DNA of 64,000 nt from Rhododendron vialii (GCF_030253575.1 NC_080566.1:11727501-11791500); one strand, 5' to 3'; shown: positions 50,701 through 62,853, counted from the stretch's first letter. Program-made: numbers and translations. The notes: generated by a model from the letters alone, not told the origin.

Positions 50701-53700
50701 CAATATGCCTTGAATAATTGTTTTTTGCAAAGGAGAAATGGTTTTATTTTATTTATTTATTTATTGGATCGGCAAAAGTCAGGAATTCGAGAATAGTTAG
50801 ATTAACACCTTGGAGAGTTGAACTCTGACCTCCTTTCTCCTAGCAGTTAAGTGCAACCCCTCATGCCATCGGGCCAAAGACCTCTGGGCAGTAGAAATAG
50901 TTTCAAAATTCAAGTCCTTGAACAAATTGCAGGAATTAAGGCCTCTTCCATTTTGATTGTTTGGCTGACTATGAGTTCGCATGGACTACTCTTATATCAA
51001 GTGTGGCAAGGAATGGATTCTTATGCGTGCAACAAATGTGGGTCACATTTCCTATTCATTGTAGAGGTTTTGATGCCTCTTCATTCTCCTGTGACCTGTT
51101 TTGTGAATCTGATCATATTAAAATTTGATGCATTGGTCATTGGTGGACGGGATTTCTTCTCTTCTAAGACTTTGTGAGGTTGATGTTTTTATGGTGCCAT
51201 GATTGCACATGTTTGATCACACGTATGTCACTGCCATAATTGGCTGAATTTGACTTTTTCAACGGATTTCATACTGGCATTACTATGCAATTTGTTGCCT
51301 TTACAGTGCTATTCTTTCCCATATCTATGTGGAAGTGTGATTTTAAATTTTAATTCTGTTATTGTGTGTCTTAGGGTAATGTCATCTCTACCCCTGCCAT
51401 AAAAGGGACCATCCTACCTGGCATTACAAGAAAGAGTATAATTGATGTTGCTCGAAGCCAAGGATTCCAGGTAATTCTGACAGGCGTGCATTGTTGATAG
51501 ATAGGTGATAGTAGGGAAATGCTACATAGACTATTATAGAGTCGTTATCTGTTCCACTTTTTCTAATGGTAAATACGGTTGGTCTCTCTCAGCTTTATGA
51601 CTCTATGGATACAAGGGCGGTGCCAATCTTGGCCCGTAGTACAGGCATTTGCCTTGTTTGTGAGAGCCTAGGTCTAACAAGCCTGTTTCGGCAATCCAAT
51701 TAGCTTTTCGAAAAGAGAAAAAATTGTAACCATGTAATGGCGTGTGTCATTATCTATTTCCCAAGATCAATAGTAGCTCATATGCTAGAGCTGATGTATA
51801 ATATGTGTGAGGAAAGGTTCAGCTGTTTTTGTTTTGTTCTCTCTCTCTCTCTCATGATAAACTGATCGGTCATGATTCTTGTACTTGCTGAAGTTCAAAT
51901 CTGCTCTGTTAGCAGGTTGCACGTCCGAGTTTACCTGAATCAACTGCCAACCAACCATGCATAATGTGTGTCGCAGAATGGTAGAAATTTTGGTCTCCAT
52001 AAAATTCCCCAAGAAGAGCAGCTCTGAATCCTTAAGTTTTATCATACAGAACCCAATAAAATGTGAGACCTTTCGATAGTTTTATCATACAGAACCCAAT
52101 AAAATGTGAGACCTTTCGATTATCAAATAAGTTTAACTAACCAAACCTCCCTTCCAATTTCTCAGCTGCCAAAATTTTTGCCAAGAGCACTCCTCAAGCA
52201 AATGAAGCAGTGGCTAGCTCCTTTGAAAGCAAATAATGAGAAAAAGACTACATGAAAACAACTGAAATGGGGGGAAGGTGAAGGAGGTATGTATAAAGTG
52301 GTTGATGGATAAATACACGGGAACAGATGTACATGGAGAGGGGAAGAAAGGATAGGTCTAGAGCAGTATCTCAACAGTATGCTAATACCCTAGCAATTGG
52401 AACACGTGCTTTGAATGTGGTAGTGGTATCCGCGTGTTCCAATATAGTGAAGTTAGTGATCCCAAAATAGTAATGCAATTATTTTCAATGTCCCCATTAG
52501 AAGAGGGAAATCAAATATAGTTAACTCACTTCTAGGGAGAGTGAATTTAGCGGGAAAATGTAGAGAAAGGATAGTAGAAAAAGGATTAGGGTGCTCCTAG
52601 AGATGTGTTTTTACATGGTTAAGTTGAATGTACGGACAAAATGTCTAAGCAGAAAGATATTGCCTTGGTTCTAGAATCTACTTGCTTCATTTTTGGTTTT
52701 GTGTGTCGTATGAATCCTAACCAACCTAGCCCATGTGCACCCCCTAGTCGGTAATCATCTGCCTCTAATTCCACGTTTGATTAGGAGTCCTATATGTTGC
52801 GTATTTGGCATGAAGCTGTGTGATGTAATTAGCTTTCTTTGTGTCTCCAATTGCATATAAGCTACAACATTTGCATACCTGATCAGTTAAAACATCTCGA
52901 ATGATGACGCAAGTATGCGATTAGCACTAAAAAAATATAATGACCAGCTTCATGACTTTATGGGCAAGATTTTGAATCAGATTGTGGTATCAGTTTCTGT
53001 TTTGTATTTCTTAATCCTGGGCTATTGCTGTTCTTCTGTGTTCCACTGGTTATAACGTTTATATGAATATCATGCAGTTTGGTCCACAATTGGGTCATTG
53101 AGTCCCTTTTACTTAACGTGATATTGAAATGTGTAGGTTGAGGAACGGCTTGTCGCAGTGGACGAATTAGTTGATGCTGATGAAGTATTTTGTACTGGAA
53201 CAGCTGTTGTTGTATTGCCTGTGGGCAGCATAACTTATCATGGTGAAAGGTACACGTGTATAGTCTGGTTTTTCATTTGCAGTTTTTTGTCTAAATGTTT
53301 TTGCAGGAAATACATGGGAAGTAATTATTAGTTGTTTCACTGAAAGTAAAATAGCACATGCATGGAATAGGGAAGATGCAATATAGAGAGGACTGCATGA
53401 CTTGCTAAAGCACGTAAACTAGCGAATTGGATCTAATGTTAGATTATGTTTAAATAGCTGCTTTGCTCAATGAAGCTTGAGTTTTAAGAAAGCTTATGTA
53501 TGGGAGGTTGGGAGAAAATTTCTTTTTCCAATTTTATATTCGAGATGAACATATACAATTCTGATATTAATTAGAAGCTAAAGTTGTTAGGGGAGATTTG
53601 GAATATAAATTATGCAACGAAATAGTGTTAGGGAGTATAATATGAGATAGGTTTTGAATTCACATTTGCTTCGTCGTCTCCGATATAATGGAATAACACT

Positions 53701-55690
53701 GCAAGCGTAAGGTTTAGTACGTCGAGATAAACATAATAATCCGGAAGACCGGGTATCCTACCCAAGGGAATATTTGTTATGGCTTGGATGGATTTGTAGA
53801 TGTAAGCAAGGTTTTCGGCGTTTAGACGGCCAACTTTGTTTTATTTTAAACGGTGGAAAATAAATGGCTAAAGTGAACGGGAAGATTTAACTAATATAAA
53901 ACGAAAGGCTAGGTCTAGGAGATCATAACACCCACAACTCAAGTCAAACTACTTTTTTCATCCTATTACTTGGCTTGAGATACACAACTAAGGTTCTCAA
54001 CCCGGAAGAATTGTGGTTCGAATACCGAGCGAGTTCTAGAATTCTTTTGGCAAACGCCTTCAGCGACATAGCTCCAAGCATCATGTGTGGCAAGTAGCAC
54101 GCTCTCGCCTACACATGATCAAGGAGGTTAACACCTTAGCAATTTGACAAGCGAACCCGAACTAACTCGATTTCCGAACCCAAGATTGAAACTTTATGAT
54201 GAGAAAAGCAATATTAACCCAAGCCTTGAGGTGCTAATCACCCATGACCAAACCTTAAAAACTACTCACTCATATCTAGAGAGATAAAAGCAAGGCAAAG
54301 TCTAGAAAACATATTTAACCAACGAAACTTGAAATAAACTTGAGATTACTATAGATCGAGATCGTAGCTACAACCTTAATGAAGACGGAAATAACAAACT
54401 AAGATTAACTAAGGCAGAAAATGTAGGTTTTAGCTAGAAAATGAAGAACAAGAAAGAACAAAATGCAAGAGTAAGCAAATCCTATTCTAGATCTAAAAAG
54501 GTGTACTACTATATCTAATTATCTGTAATTGTGACATAACAGGGTATTTCTATCGCTCCCAATTACGCCCCCAATTACTTACAAAGTTGCCCTAAAATTT
54601 AGCTACGAAGGCCCTCGGTACCGATACCTCAACAACCTAGGTATCGGTACAGAGCTCACTAAGCTGCTTCCTCTAACCCACTCGGTACTGATACCTCCGC
54701 TACTTTGGTATCGGTACCGAGGCCTTTAACGCCAGCTTTTGCTCTTTGGTCCTCCTCTTGGCCTTCTTTGCGTTCGGGTCACCTCCGGGCCTTCCCTTCT
54801 TAGCTCTTGGGACTTGGCCACCCTCGGGGGTCATCCATGGTATCGAAAATAGCTTTATTTGCACGATTTTCCTGAAACATCTTCAAAACAACTTTACGTG
54901 CAAAAGTAAATGAAACAACTAATTTAAAGATGTAATTAAGCTAAAACTAAGGACTTAGCGCACCCATAATGGCATTATTGGGTGCTTATCAACATTTGAC
55001 CAAAAATGCCCTTCCTGTTGTGAAAAAAACATAAATGCATTTGACGTTGGTGGTGGGTAGTGGCATTTGACTTTTGGCATTAGGCAAGAAGAGAAGACAT
55101 GTCACTAGTGATGGAAAATGAAGACTGGATTCTCTCCCATTTCTGTATATGCCTCTGGCTAGTCAGCATATTGTCATTCTGATGGCAAAGGCTTAGTTTC
55201 TTTGTCATGCATTGTGAAATGGTTCTTTATGTCTATAGTCCCATGCCCTGATCCTTATGTATTTTCATGGTACGATGGCAAAGACTGGTTCGTCTTCCTT
55301 CTGATTTTCCATCGCAATTTGAACATTCTATGTCCAAGAAACTTAAAAAATTCCTTGGAAGCAACCAAAACAACTAATTCATTGACCTTACTAAAAAATA
55401 CAACAATTGGCATTAAGACACATGTCCGTTGCTAAAAGTATGTGAAGGAGACGAAGACCCTCGCTTCTAAAATGGGCCGTGCTTTATGTGGTGCCTAGTG
55501 TATGATGAATACTCATTTTAGTTTTGCAATGCTCAATAAGTCAATCTGTTAACTCCTTTTTAATTTTGGCAGGCTGTCTTACGGAAATGGTGGAGTTGGT
55601 GTTGTGTCACAACAACTATATGCTGCACTGACTAGACTACAAATGGGGCTTACAGAGGACAAGATGAATTGGGTTGTTGAGTTGAATTAG
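43660..55690 (+). CDS. BCAT copy B: branched-chain amino acid aminotransferase, complete, 10 exons
   Basis: This gene predicts a 407-aa class IV PLP aminotransferase that interconverts Val, Leu and Ile with their 2-oxo acids. Exons, all phases checked: 43660-43776, 44610-44686, 45071-45248, 46452-46628, 46719-46850, 48749-48847, 49625-49741, 51375-51470, 53137-53249, 55573-55690. The basic, Ser/Leu-rich N terminus (about 65 residues) suggests a plastid or mitochondrial target. Family motifs are [28 protein letters not shown], the PLP-binding lysine in [11 protein letters not shown] (about K253), [12 protein letters not shown] and [12 protein letters not shown]. It is closest in memory to plastid BCAT2/3/5 of Arabidopsis. 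Exon 2 could start 9 bp earlier (44601) in frame. One oddity is KAQRKQDG, where most plant BCATs and copy A have KAYRK. A solo LTR sits in the last intron. Copy A lies just upstream on the same strand. Confidence 0.92.
43841..43945. repeat. 53-bp tandem duplication in intron 1 of BCAT copy B
   Basis: AAAGCATACTCTGAAAAAAA through CACGAGAGCAAGGG is repeated 53 bp downstream with one or two changes. Confidence 0.85.
47528..47731. repeat. Tandem GA microsatellites and duplicated flanks in intron 5 of BCAT copy B
   Basis: TAGTTTATTGGTTGGCTTTC...TTTGTTTGTTTATGAGAGAG occurs twice, with an extra partial copy of GGCTTTCCTTTGGTCCAA. GA runs lie at 47581-47600 and 47683-47731. Replication slippage or unequal exchange at the GA runs would explain it. 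Confidence 0.85.
48300..48430 (+). mobile_element. Possible short LINE remnant in intron 5 of BCAT copy B
   Basis: A stretch translates to [12 protein letters not shown], like the GNGxxVxFWxDxW segment between the RT and the zinc finger of plant LINEs, then hits a stop. Intron 5 is 1.9 kb here and 0.43 kb in copy A, so the extra DNA is inserted sequence. Only this motif supports the call. Confidence 0.3.
50523..50674. repeat. 76-bp tandem duplication in intron 7 of BCAT copy B
   Basis: TATCCCACTCCCGTATGACT through TTTAGTACATGAGC occurs at 50523 and again at 50599 with three or four differences. Confidence 0.9.
50745..50893 (-). mobile_element. tRNA-derived SINE with target duplication
   Basis: On the - strand: GGTCTTTGGCCCGATGGCAT (A-box-like), AGGTCAGAGTTCAACTCTCC (B-box-like) and an ATAAATAAATAAAATAAAA tail. 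GAAATGGTTT (50735-50744) and GAAATAGTTT (50894-50903) flank it. Same family as the copy at 34070-34285. Confidence 0.7.
52037..52122. repeat. 43-bp tandem duplication in intron 8 of BCAT copy B
   Basis: TTTTATCATACAGAACCCAA through GACCTTTCGAT is present twice, 43 bp apart and nearly identical. Confidence 0.9.
53667..54991. mobile_element. Solo LTR in the last intron of BCAT copy B, 1325 bp
   Basis: The termini are TG...CA (TGCTTCGTCG and GTGCTTATCA), with a perfect 5-bp duplication ACATT at 53662-53666 and 54992-54996. No internal coding is present. It contains two nearby hairpins built from CTCGGTACCGATACC and its inverse (54614-54654 and 54681-54721). It enlarges intron 9 to 2.3 kb. Confidence 0.88.
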
Positions 55691-57477
55691 GCTTTCCAAC
55701 GATTATGTGTTCTTGTCCATGGTAAATTCGAAATTGTTAAGTACCTGTGTCAGATACTTGACCCTCGGATAAGGGTATGAGATATGTGTTGAATATATTT
55801 AGTAGGACATCCACTTAGCAAGCATATTCTGTAATTCAATTTTACCATGGACTATGCGTGGAACTTCTATATTATGCATGAAATGCCGTAAGGCACTTTG
55901 TAAATATTATTTATCTGAAAAAATAAATGAACTATTCTATGAAATTTAAACATCTTGGCATATCTCTATATCCTTTACGAAGTACTCATAAAGAGAATTG
56001 GTCTACCTTTGGTGGATGGCTCCTCCATCGCTATTTTGTTGCTGTGTTGCCGGAAAAGCCCTTCGTTTGGTCGGCTTTGTGTGTGGTTTGGCTTGGGATG
56101 TTTTGGTAATTTTGGTTGTTGCAAGTGTTTGTCTGTGCTATGGCATGTGCGCATGGTTTACTTGCTCTGTTGTACGTACTTTTCTGGGCAGATTTGAATT
56201 GTGGCGTGTAGTTCCTTGTGCACTAAGAATTGGCCGTTCATAGAGCTGCTTCTCTCTCTCCTCTATTCTGCAACCATGTCAAGCTATCTTCGCCAAACGA
56301 ACGCAAAAGGGGGCCCTAACAGACTCAGGTTCTGGGATCAAATTGGAAGGCTATTATCTGCTGAAGCTATCTTCGTCTCTCATCAAGCGTTTGCAGCATT
56401 GAGCAACTACTACTGCTGCGGGTGAAAGATCTTTCGCCCCACTATCGTTCTCAAACGAGGTCTTGACATTCTTCATAATTTGGTAGTTCGATTGTAGTGA
56501 GATTACATCTTCTTAACTTCGTGCACCGTATTCGATTTGGAAGTCACTGTTCAATTAGGAATCCACGTCTCTGCCTCACTGTTCAATTAGTAATCCACGT
56601 CTCTGCCCTTCGTGGCAATATTTGCGTTGGTTCAAAACTATAGGAGTAGAGGAGAGAGGAGAGAGGCTTAAGCTTTCTGGAATTGAAATTATCGAAACAT
56701 CAGAATCAATGTTTTTCCTCTGGTCTGATTTTGAGGATGGTTGGAGGCTTGTTTCGTGGTTACTCTTTGTGACATTAAGCCAAGTTTGTTCTCCCTTTAT
56801 TTTGAGGTTACTCTTTTTTTGACTTTTTTCCATGTTTGATCGATCGCTGGACTGGGTTTCTTTTCCCCAGGATTAAGTTGTTGTAACCGTTTTCTTTTAT
56901 GCATGAAATTGATACCTGATTATGGGTTCAGATTGTAAGAAACGTCGAATTCTCACCTATGTGTTATTGGGTTCTTTGTTTGAGGAAAGTATGGCTCTGA
57001 CAAAGAAAGGGAAGGGAAAGGGCAACCCAGGTGAGAGACATGCTTACAGACACTTGAAACCAGTTTATGTATATGTGCATATTGGAAACCAGTTTCGGAT
57101 GAGAATTGATTCCCTGCTTTAATTTTTGGTGGCGTTGCATTAACCGTTCCAACTTTGTGGTATTGTCACTATCAAGTGTACACTTATAGGTTACTCAACG
57201 TTTTGATCTACCAGATAGTTGATTTCTGCTGGGGTTCGAATCTTAGTAGCAGGATTTGTGTGAACTGGCCTCGCTCCCAACACAGGAGTGCAAATTTGCG
57301 CTCCAAAATCAGATTCGTGACTGGAGCGCGATCCCGTCGACAGAGGAGCGCGATCCCAACTAACCTCGGAGCATCTGGTTCTCTGGTTTCGCAAAAAAAG
57401 AAGGAAGACGAAGAGAGAGAAGAAGAAGAGGAGGAGGAAGACGAAGAGAGAGAAGAAGAAGAAGAGGAGGAGGAGGA

Positions 57478-57513
<36 letters not shown>

Positions 57514-58060
57514 GTACTGACCGTCGAAGATGTTCTGCTTTGTTTGGATTGGAGTTTGAAATTTTTTTTGAAAAATAGTAGGGGTAATAAGTGGAGAGAG
57601 ATAGAGAGAGAAATGTTGGAAGTAGGAAGAATCTAGGAGGAATTTTTAAAAAAATTCATTTTGAATTGTGAAGAGAACAAGGCAGATTGAAGAATCACAG
57701 CCGGGCTTGCTGCTCAGATCTGTTTCATCTGCTGAGTTAGGGTTTTACTCATACTTTTTGCTTTGGGCCATTTGTGAGCTTGGGCCAACATTTTTATTAT
57801 ATAGCCCACTTGTCCAAAGTTTGTACATTTTTTAACTAATGGGTTATAAAGACATTTCTTTAACTAATGGGCCATAAAAACGCATGCTTACTCCCTATTA
57901 TTTTTAATATTTGGGCTTGAAATAAATAAAATCTAAATAAGTGGTGACCTTTTAAAAGGTAATTGCATTTATTTTAATAAATAATAAATATATATTATTT
58001 TATGGATACGCTCCTAAGACGCTCCTAAGGAGCTTCCACATATCCCCGCTGCCGCTTTGT
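55691..58060. other. 3' flank of BCAT copy B and intergenic spacer
   Basis: An AATAAA polyadenylation signal lies at 55922-55927, about 230 bp after the stop. Further on are only short unconvincing frames, a (GA)/(GAA)-rich purine tract and AT-rich spacer. A GGTTCGAATC at about 57235 resembles a pol III B box, but no matching A box is clear. Confidence 0.55.
57392..57515. repeat. Purine-rich GAA/GAG/GA tract
   Basis: About 120 bp of almost pure purine contain two copies of a GAAGACGAAGAGAGAGAAGA-like unit and end in (GA)n. The Glu/Arg-rich frame through it is a product of the repeat. Confidence 0.9.
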
Positions 58061-58124
58061 GCAACTAAGGTTCGAAATTAGTTCGAATGATTTCAGTTGG
58101 TTGCTGAAAGAAAAGCTTGGACAA

Positions 58125-60330
58125 ATGGGGAAGAATTGCTCATTCAAGAACTACGATCGTATTCAATCTAAGGTAAATCTCTGTTTCCTTTAGTTGACGC
58201 AAATTTGGTGCTCCAAAATTAAGGTGGCAATTTTTTGTGGATCTGATTTACCAATCTCCTACCCCCGTTTTTTTTTGCTTTCAGTCTTGTTTCATGTGTG
58301 AATACTATTTATGCCGGTCTTGTATTTTATGCTTGAGACTTCCTTGTTTTACTTTTTTCATATTCCATCTTCTCTTCCCAGAATGATTTCAATTTTTGAG
58401 AAGACACAATAATTCTTGGTTCCAACAAATTTGCATGATATTTGGACCTCAACAATACTTCCAAAATACATTCATCGCTTTCTATATTGCTGCTTCTTGA
58501 ATAGATCATGGGGCTAAATCCTCCTTTTGGAGTCCAGGCATCCCTTGCCAACCAGTTCATAGAGAAGGCTCTCTTACCTTCAAACTGAAGCTCCTTATTC
58601 TTATTGTTCCTCGAGAAACCATACGATAAGCAATTGGAGTTGTCTCTCGGTAATTCTTTTGAAGAAAATTGGGTAAGATGTGTTACATACTCTTCTATAT
58701 GGGTTAAGTACCATGTCGGACACTCAACACACTAGCATATATAGATACACATTCACATAACAAACACATTTTGTAATTCAAGTATATCTTGAAGCTCCGA
58801 GGAACGAAGGGGCCCAAAGGTTTTTACTTTTTGTCACCTGACTCAATATTTTTGTGCTTTGGGCGGATGTAGGTCACATTTTGTATGTCAGTGCTCCATT
58901 TCTTTTGTTTCATTGTTCATTCCACCATTCCTCACTATTTCTTAATGGTAATGCTGACATGCCTTTTTCTCTAATATGTAAGCATCTCTCCTCCACCTGC
59001 CTTTGGTTCATCTCCTAATCTTGAAGGCCTTGCACATGAAGCATACAGATCTCAAAATGGCGATAGTACTTTTTCTCATGTTAAGAGCTCAGGATATGCT
59101 GCCGAGATTCATTAAACTCCTTTCTGCCACTAGCTCTTCAACATATTTTCACCTCTTTGTAAAGGATTGGAAAGGGTTTTGTTTTGTTAGTGGATGGCGA
59201 TGGTGTGCATTCCTCAATTTTTAGGCATAACATTTTCTGTGATTACGATTGTATGGGAATGTCTGTTTTGATTGGGTCACCCTCTACATCACGTAAGTAG
59301 GAAGTGTGAGCATTCACCATGATTTCTGAATGTTAAACCCCTTTGAGGATGAACTACGGCAATAACTGGGTTTTGTAGGTTTTTTGTGGAATACGGGCTA
59401 CTTGTGAGGTACCCATTACATGATCTGAACCCATAAGTGATAGTCGCTATAAAAGGGACGTGGTTTCCAACTGCTTTTTTTTGTGCCACAAAACTACTCC
59501 GCAATGATGCGGCAGCTATGAAGCACAGATATTTTGTAGAAAGGAGTCACATAGGCATCAGACAGTCGTCATTATGTATCAGATACATAGCAAACGAATC
59601 CATACTATGTAATACATGTGCCACTTATCCATATCTAAAAAATAAAGTTTTCACAGAGCTAATAATACTACGATAAAGGGCTTAGCTACAGTTTTCTCAT
59701 TGTTTTGGACACAAAAATGTATAAACAACAGGGATAAATGGAAGGTTATTCCTCTTTTAGATTGGGGATATAAGGGGTTGCAATGGTTTGGCCATCTTCA
59801 AATTGTTCATGACATGCTTTCGTCTATTATGTTCTTTCGGGTGTGATCTTGTTGTGATTTGTTAAAAGCAATTAATGAAAAGATTGGTTCTTTATCATCG
59901 ATTCATCGCAGGTGAAGCAGTTGATCTGAATGACAGCAGTAGGTAAGCTTTTGTGATCTTATTAATCTACAATTATCAGCCAAATTCTGGAAAACGGATG
60001 TAAACACCTGAGATCAAAATTAAGCCCTCGTAAGTAAATTATTTTTCATGCTTTAGTTTAGTATTGCATGCTATTGTGATTATCACTCTTGAGGATGCTT
60101 TTGTGCTCTGGAACTTGGTATCACACCATTCAAGGACGATTGTATTATTGTGAGGTGCTCAACTCCTGAGAAGCTCTTTGGTAGAGGACCAATTTGGGGT
60201 TCAATTTGTTGAGATGATATGTGTCAGATAGATGATAAGGATGATCTTGTAGTTGGAGCATCTATGAAGTTTGATTCTGCTTTACTTTCGGATGTTATAA
60301 ATCTGGGTTCGCCTCTGTGATATCCTAGGT
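58125..60330 (+). pseudogene. Unrecognised gene or gene relic with exon-like fragments
   Basis: Several pieces look like exons. ATG at 58125 opens MGKNCSFKNYDRIQSK and ends at a GTAAAT donor. At about 58981-59126 the frame ISPPPAFGSSPNLEGLAHEA continues as YRSQNGDSTFSHVKSSGYAA. A small GT-AG-bounded piece at about 59911-59943 reads GEAVDLNDSSR. At about 60110-60327 TPFKDDCIIVRCSTPEKLFG continues to GRGPIWGSI, then a stop, then DDKDDLVVGASMKFDSALLS. Codon use and composition look protein-like, but stops occur inside and no continuous model can be joined. I do not recognise the family. A decayed host gene or a captured fragment both fit; a real gene with missed exons is possible. Confidence 0.35.

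Positions 60331-60333
<3 letters not shown>

Positions 60334-60373
<40 letters not shown>
60334..60373. repeat. (CT)n microsatellite
   Basis: About 40 bp of uninterrupted CT follow the exon-like fragment ending near 60327. Confidence 0.95.
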
Positions 60374-60375
<2 letters not shown>

Positions 60376-61162
60376 GTGCCTATTCACTGGAATCCTTTCG
60401 GTTTATACTTCCTTAGGGTTCCTTATGTATTTTTCAAGCATTCCAACTGTTCAATGAAATTTATCAACCATTAATTCCATACCTTGGCTTTTGGTGGGAT
60501 AATACTTCACTGCTTTTCACCTGTGCAATAAATTTCCTCACTTAGTTTTCATCTAATCAAGTCGTTTTTCTTAGGCCAAACAAACGGACTGCAATGAATA
60601 AGGTGCCGATAGCTTCAATTGGATAACAGAGATGTCTGGATTGAAATGGGAGGCTGTTGCTTCTATTCTTATAAGGGAGTAGGAGGGAACCGGTCACCAG
60701 CATTCTATCATGTCCATCGTTTTTTTTTTTTTTTTGATCCGCCTATCATGTCCGTCATATCTCTGAATCTCTCCTTTTACGCAAGACATTTTATGATGAT
60801 ATTCTAGCACACATCTCCTAATAAAAAGACGATGGGTGAATTTAAGATACTAAAGTTCAAGAACAACTTACTAAGGTTGTTAATATGAGCAGCAATCTTA
60901 CAAACGGTATTGTTGGAATTTGGAAAAGAAGTAATAGTTTGTACCGAAGAATCACTTTCCTGCTTGCTATCAATTCATTGCCTGCTCGCTAGCCACACAT
61001 GATAAATAGATAGATCTGGTTGGTTTCATATTGCTACAAGAGTGATGATAAGAGATGGGAAGAAGTTTCTCATTGTTGTTTAATGAATGTTGTGAAAATA
61101 ATTGCCCAAACTTGTGTTTTGTGAATTAGCAGGGCCACTCTGCTGGCTGATGATAAGTTTCA
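60374..61162. other. Intergenic spacer
   Basis: No gene or clear element seen. A T-run occurs at 60720-60736. The LTR-type sequence starts directly after this stretch. Confidence 0.6.
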
Positions 61163-61942
61163 TGTAACGCCCCGAATTTTGGGTACGTTAAAAAGACATT
61201 TTATTCATAAAATCAAATGGAGTCTGGGCGTTAAATGAGTAATTTTATTGAAAATAAACTGAGTCAAGCTCTTTATTACAACAGAAACTTAAAAGGAGTA
61301 CTTTTATTACAAACGGAAGGGAACTAAGGTTCCTAACTACAGCTTCGCCTGCTCCTCCATCTGAGCCAGCTCTTCAGCTCCAAAGGCCTCCAAGGTGTAC
61401 GGCTCACATTGATCATCTACAAAGTCTGACACATTATACCAGCGTCGCCACCAATATAATATGTCAGGGTCACCAAAAGGCAACACCGTGAGCTACGAAA
61501 GCTCAATAGAAAAAAATCCTATACCCGCTAACCCATAACTAACAAACAGCAGGTTATAACATCACATTGATTTCCACATGATACGTATATACAAAGCTAA
61601 CATTGACACATCCATATTCGAATATCAATACACGTTGGTGTCCAAGATTTTCCGTGTTTTTCCTACGCGACTCGTCGTAGACTGTGTCAACATTTTCATT
61701 TACAACTCAACCTTTCAAAAACCATTTGTTTAACTCACACAATTTACATTGGCTCCGTACCGCGGATAACCAAGCTACACACCCAACCTCGGTTCCGCCG
61801 CGCCGGTCTCCCGAGTATCCTCACAATGGTTCCGCCGCGCCGGGTTCCCATTGGCACACAAAACTTGCATTGGCTCCTCTCCGCGGATAACCAAGCCATA
61901 TTACCAATGAGGCTACCACGTCCGGCCGCATTGGCAATCTTC

Positions 61943-62167
61943 ACAATGGGCTACTAAGTCCGGCCACATTGTGGTTTTCACAATCCACGCAATGGGCTAC
62001 CAAGTCCGGCCACATTACGAGTTTTCATACACACAACGGGCTACCAAGTCCGGCCACGTTGCGGTTTTCACAATCCACACGATGGGCTACCACGTCCGGC
62101 CACATCATGGGTTTCCATACACACAATGGGCTACCAAGTCTGGCCACATTGCGGTTTCAAAACACAT
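61943..62167. repeat. Minisatellite, five units of about 45 bp
   Basis: CAATGGGCTACCAAGTCCGG followed by CCACATTG recurs at 61943, 61990, 62034, 62080 and 62124 (spacing 44-47 bp) with alternating spacers (GTTTTCACAATCCACG and GTTTTCATACACACAA). Related, more diverged units with CGCGGATAACCAAGC precede it from 61750. Confidence 0.88.
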
Positions 62168-62853
62168 CTCATTATTATCCACACCCTAGATGTCATGTTT
62201 CTACTTTCTTGATTTTCGTGTCTCGTTTCTCATGCATAGACTCCGCGGTGAGACTTTTCACATACGATATCATTCATTATACTATTCAAACTAACCAGAT
62301 CATCCATTTTAAAACTACTTGACATGCTTGAATCACTTAATAACAAACATCATGCATTTCATATACTTTCAACAAAAGATAACATTATCTACTTTAAATG
62401 ACATGATTAAAAGTTTCTTCCTAACGAACTTATAATTGGGTACAAGACTATATTTGGGAAAATAGGTAAAGATAACTACTTGGGATGGAAGATAAGGATA
62501 TCCTACTTTGCTTCTTGGCGGTAGTAGTCGGTTATAAAGATTCGGTCTACGGTTTTGGATTTTGGCGGCGTAACGGCGTCGGTTTGCTTCGAAAGGAAAA
62601 GAGTTGTACTTTCTTTTCCTAGAAACAACTCTCTAACTAACTAAGCTACTTTAAAAGATCTAACGGTGGTTTTGGGAGGTGGTTTGGTGGTTTCTCTCAA
62701 GAACACTCAAGAACACTAGAAAACTAGAACTTTGAAAGCAAGAACTTTTGGAATTTCTAGAGAGAAGTGAGAGCAATGGTTGAAGGTGTGAGTTTAAGCT
62801 TGGAGTGAGCTTCTATTTATAGGCAAAGGCTTCTCCTCTCCCTCTCTCAACCG

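Noticed and set aside
56201..56425. 74-codon ORF after BCAT copy B
   Set aside because: It has protein-like composition in part, but no recognised motif, no splice partners and no similarity that I can recall.
57155..57520. 121-codon Glu/Arg-rich ORF
   Set aside because: Half of it is translated purine repeat; the rest has no recognisable domain.
61943..62167. CRISPR-like repeat/spacer array
   Set aside because: Repeats are imperfect, spacers alternate between two related sequences, the context is a plant LTR and there are no cas genes; it is a minisatellite.
61744..62322. Overlapping + and - ORFs in the LTR
   Set aside because: Repetitive peptides (MGYxVRPH-like) mirror the 45-bp minisatellite; not a protein-coding gene.
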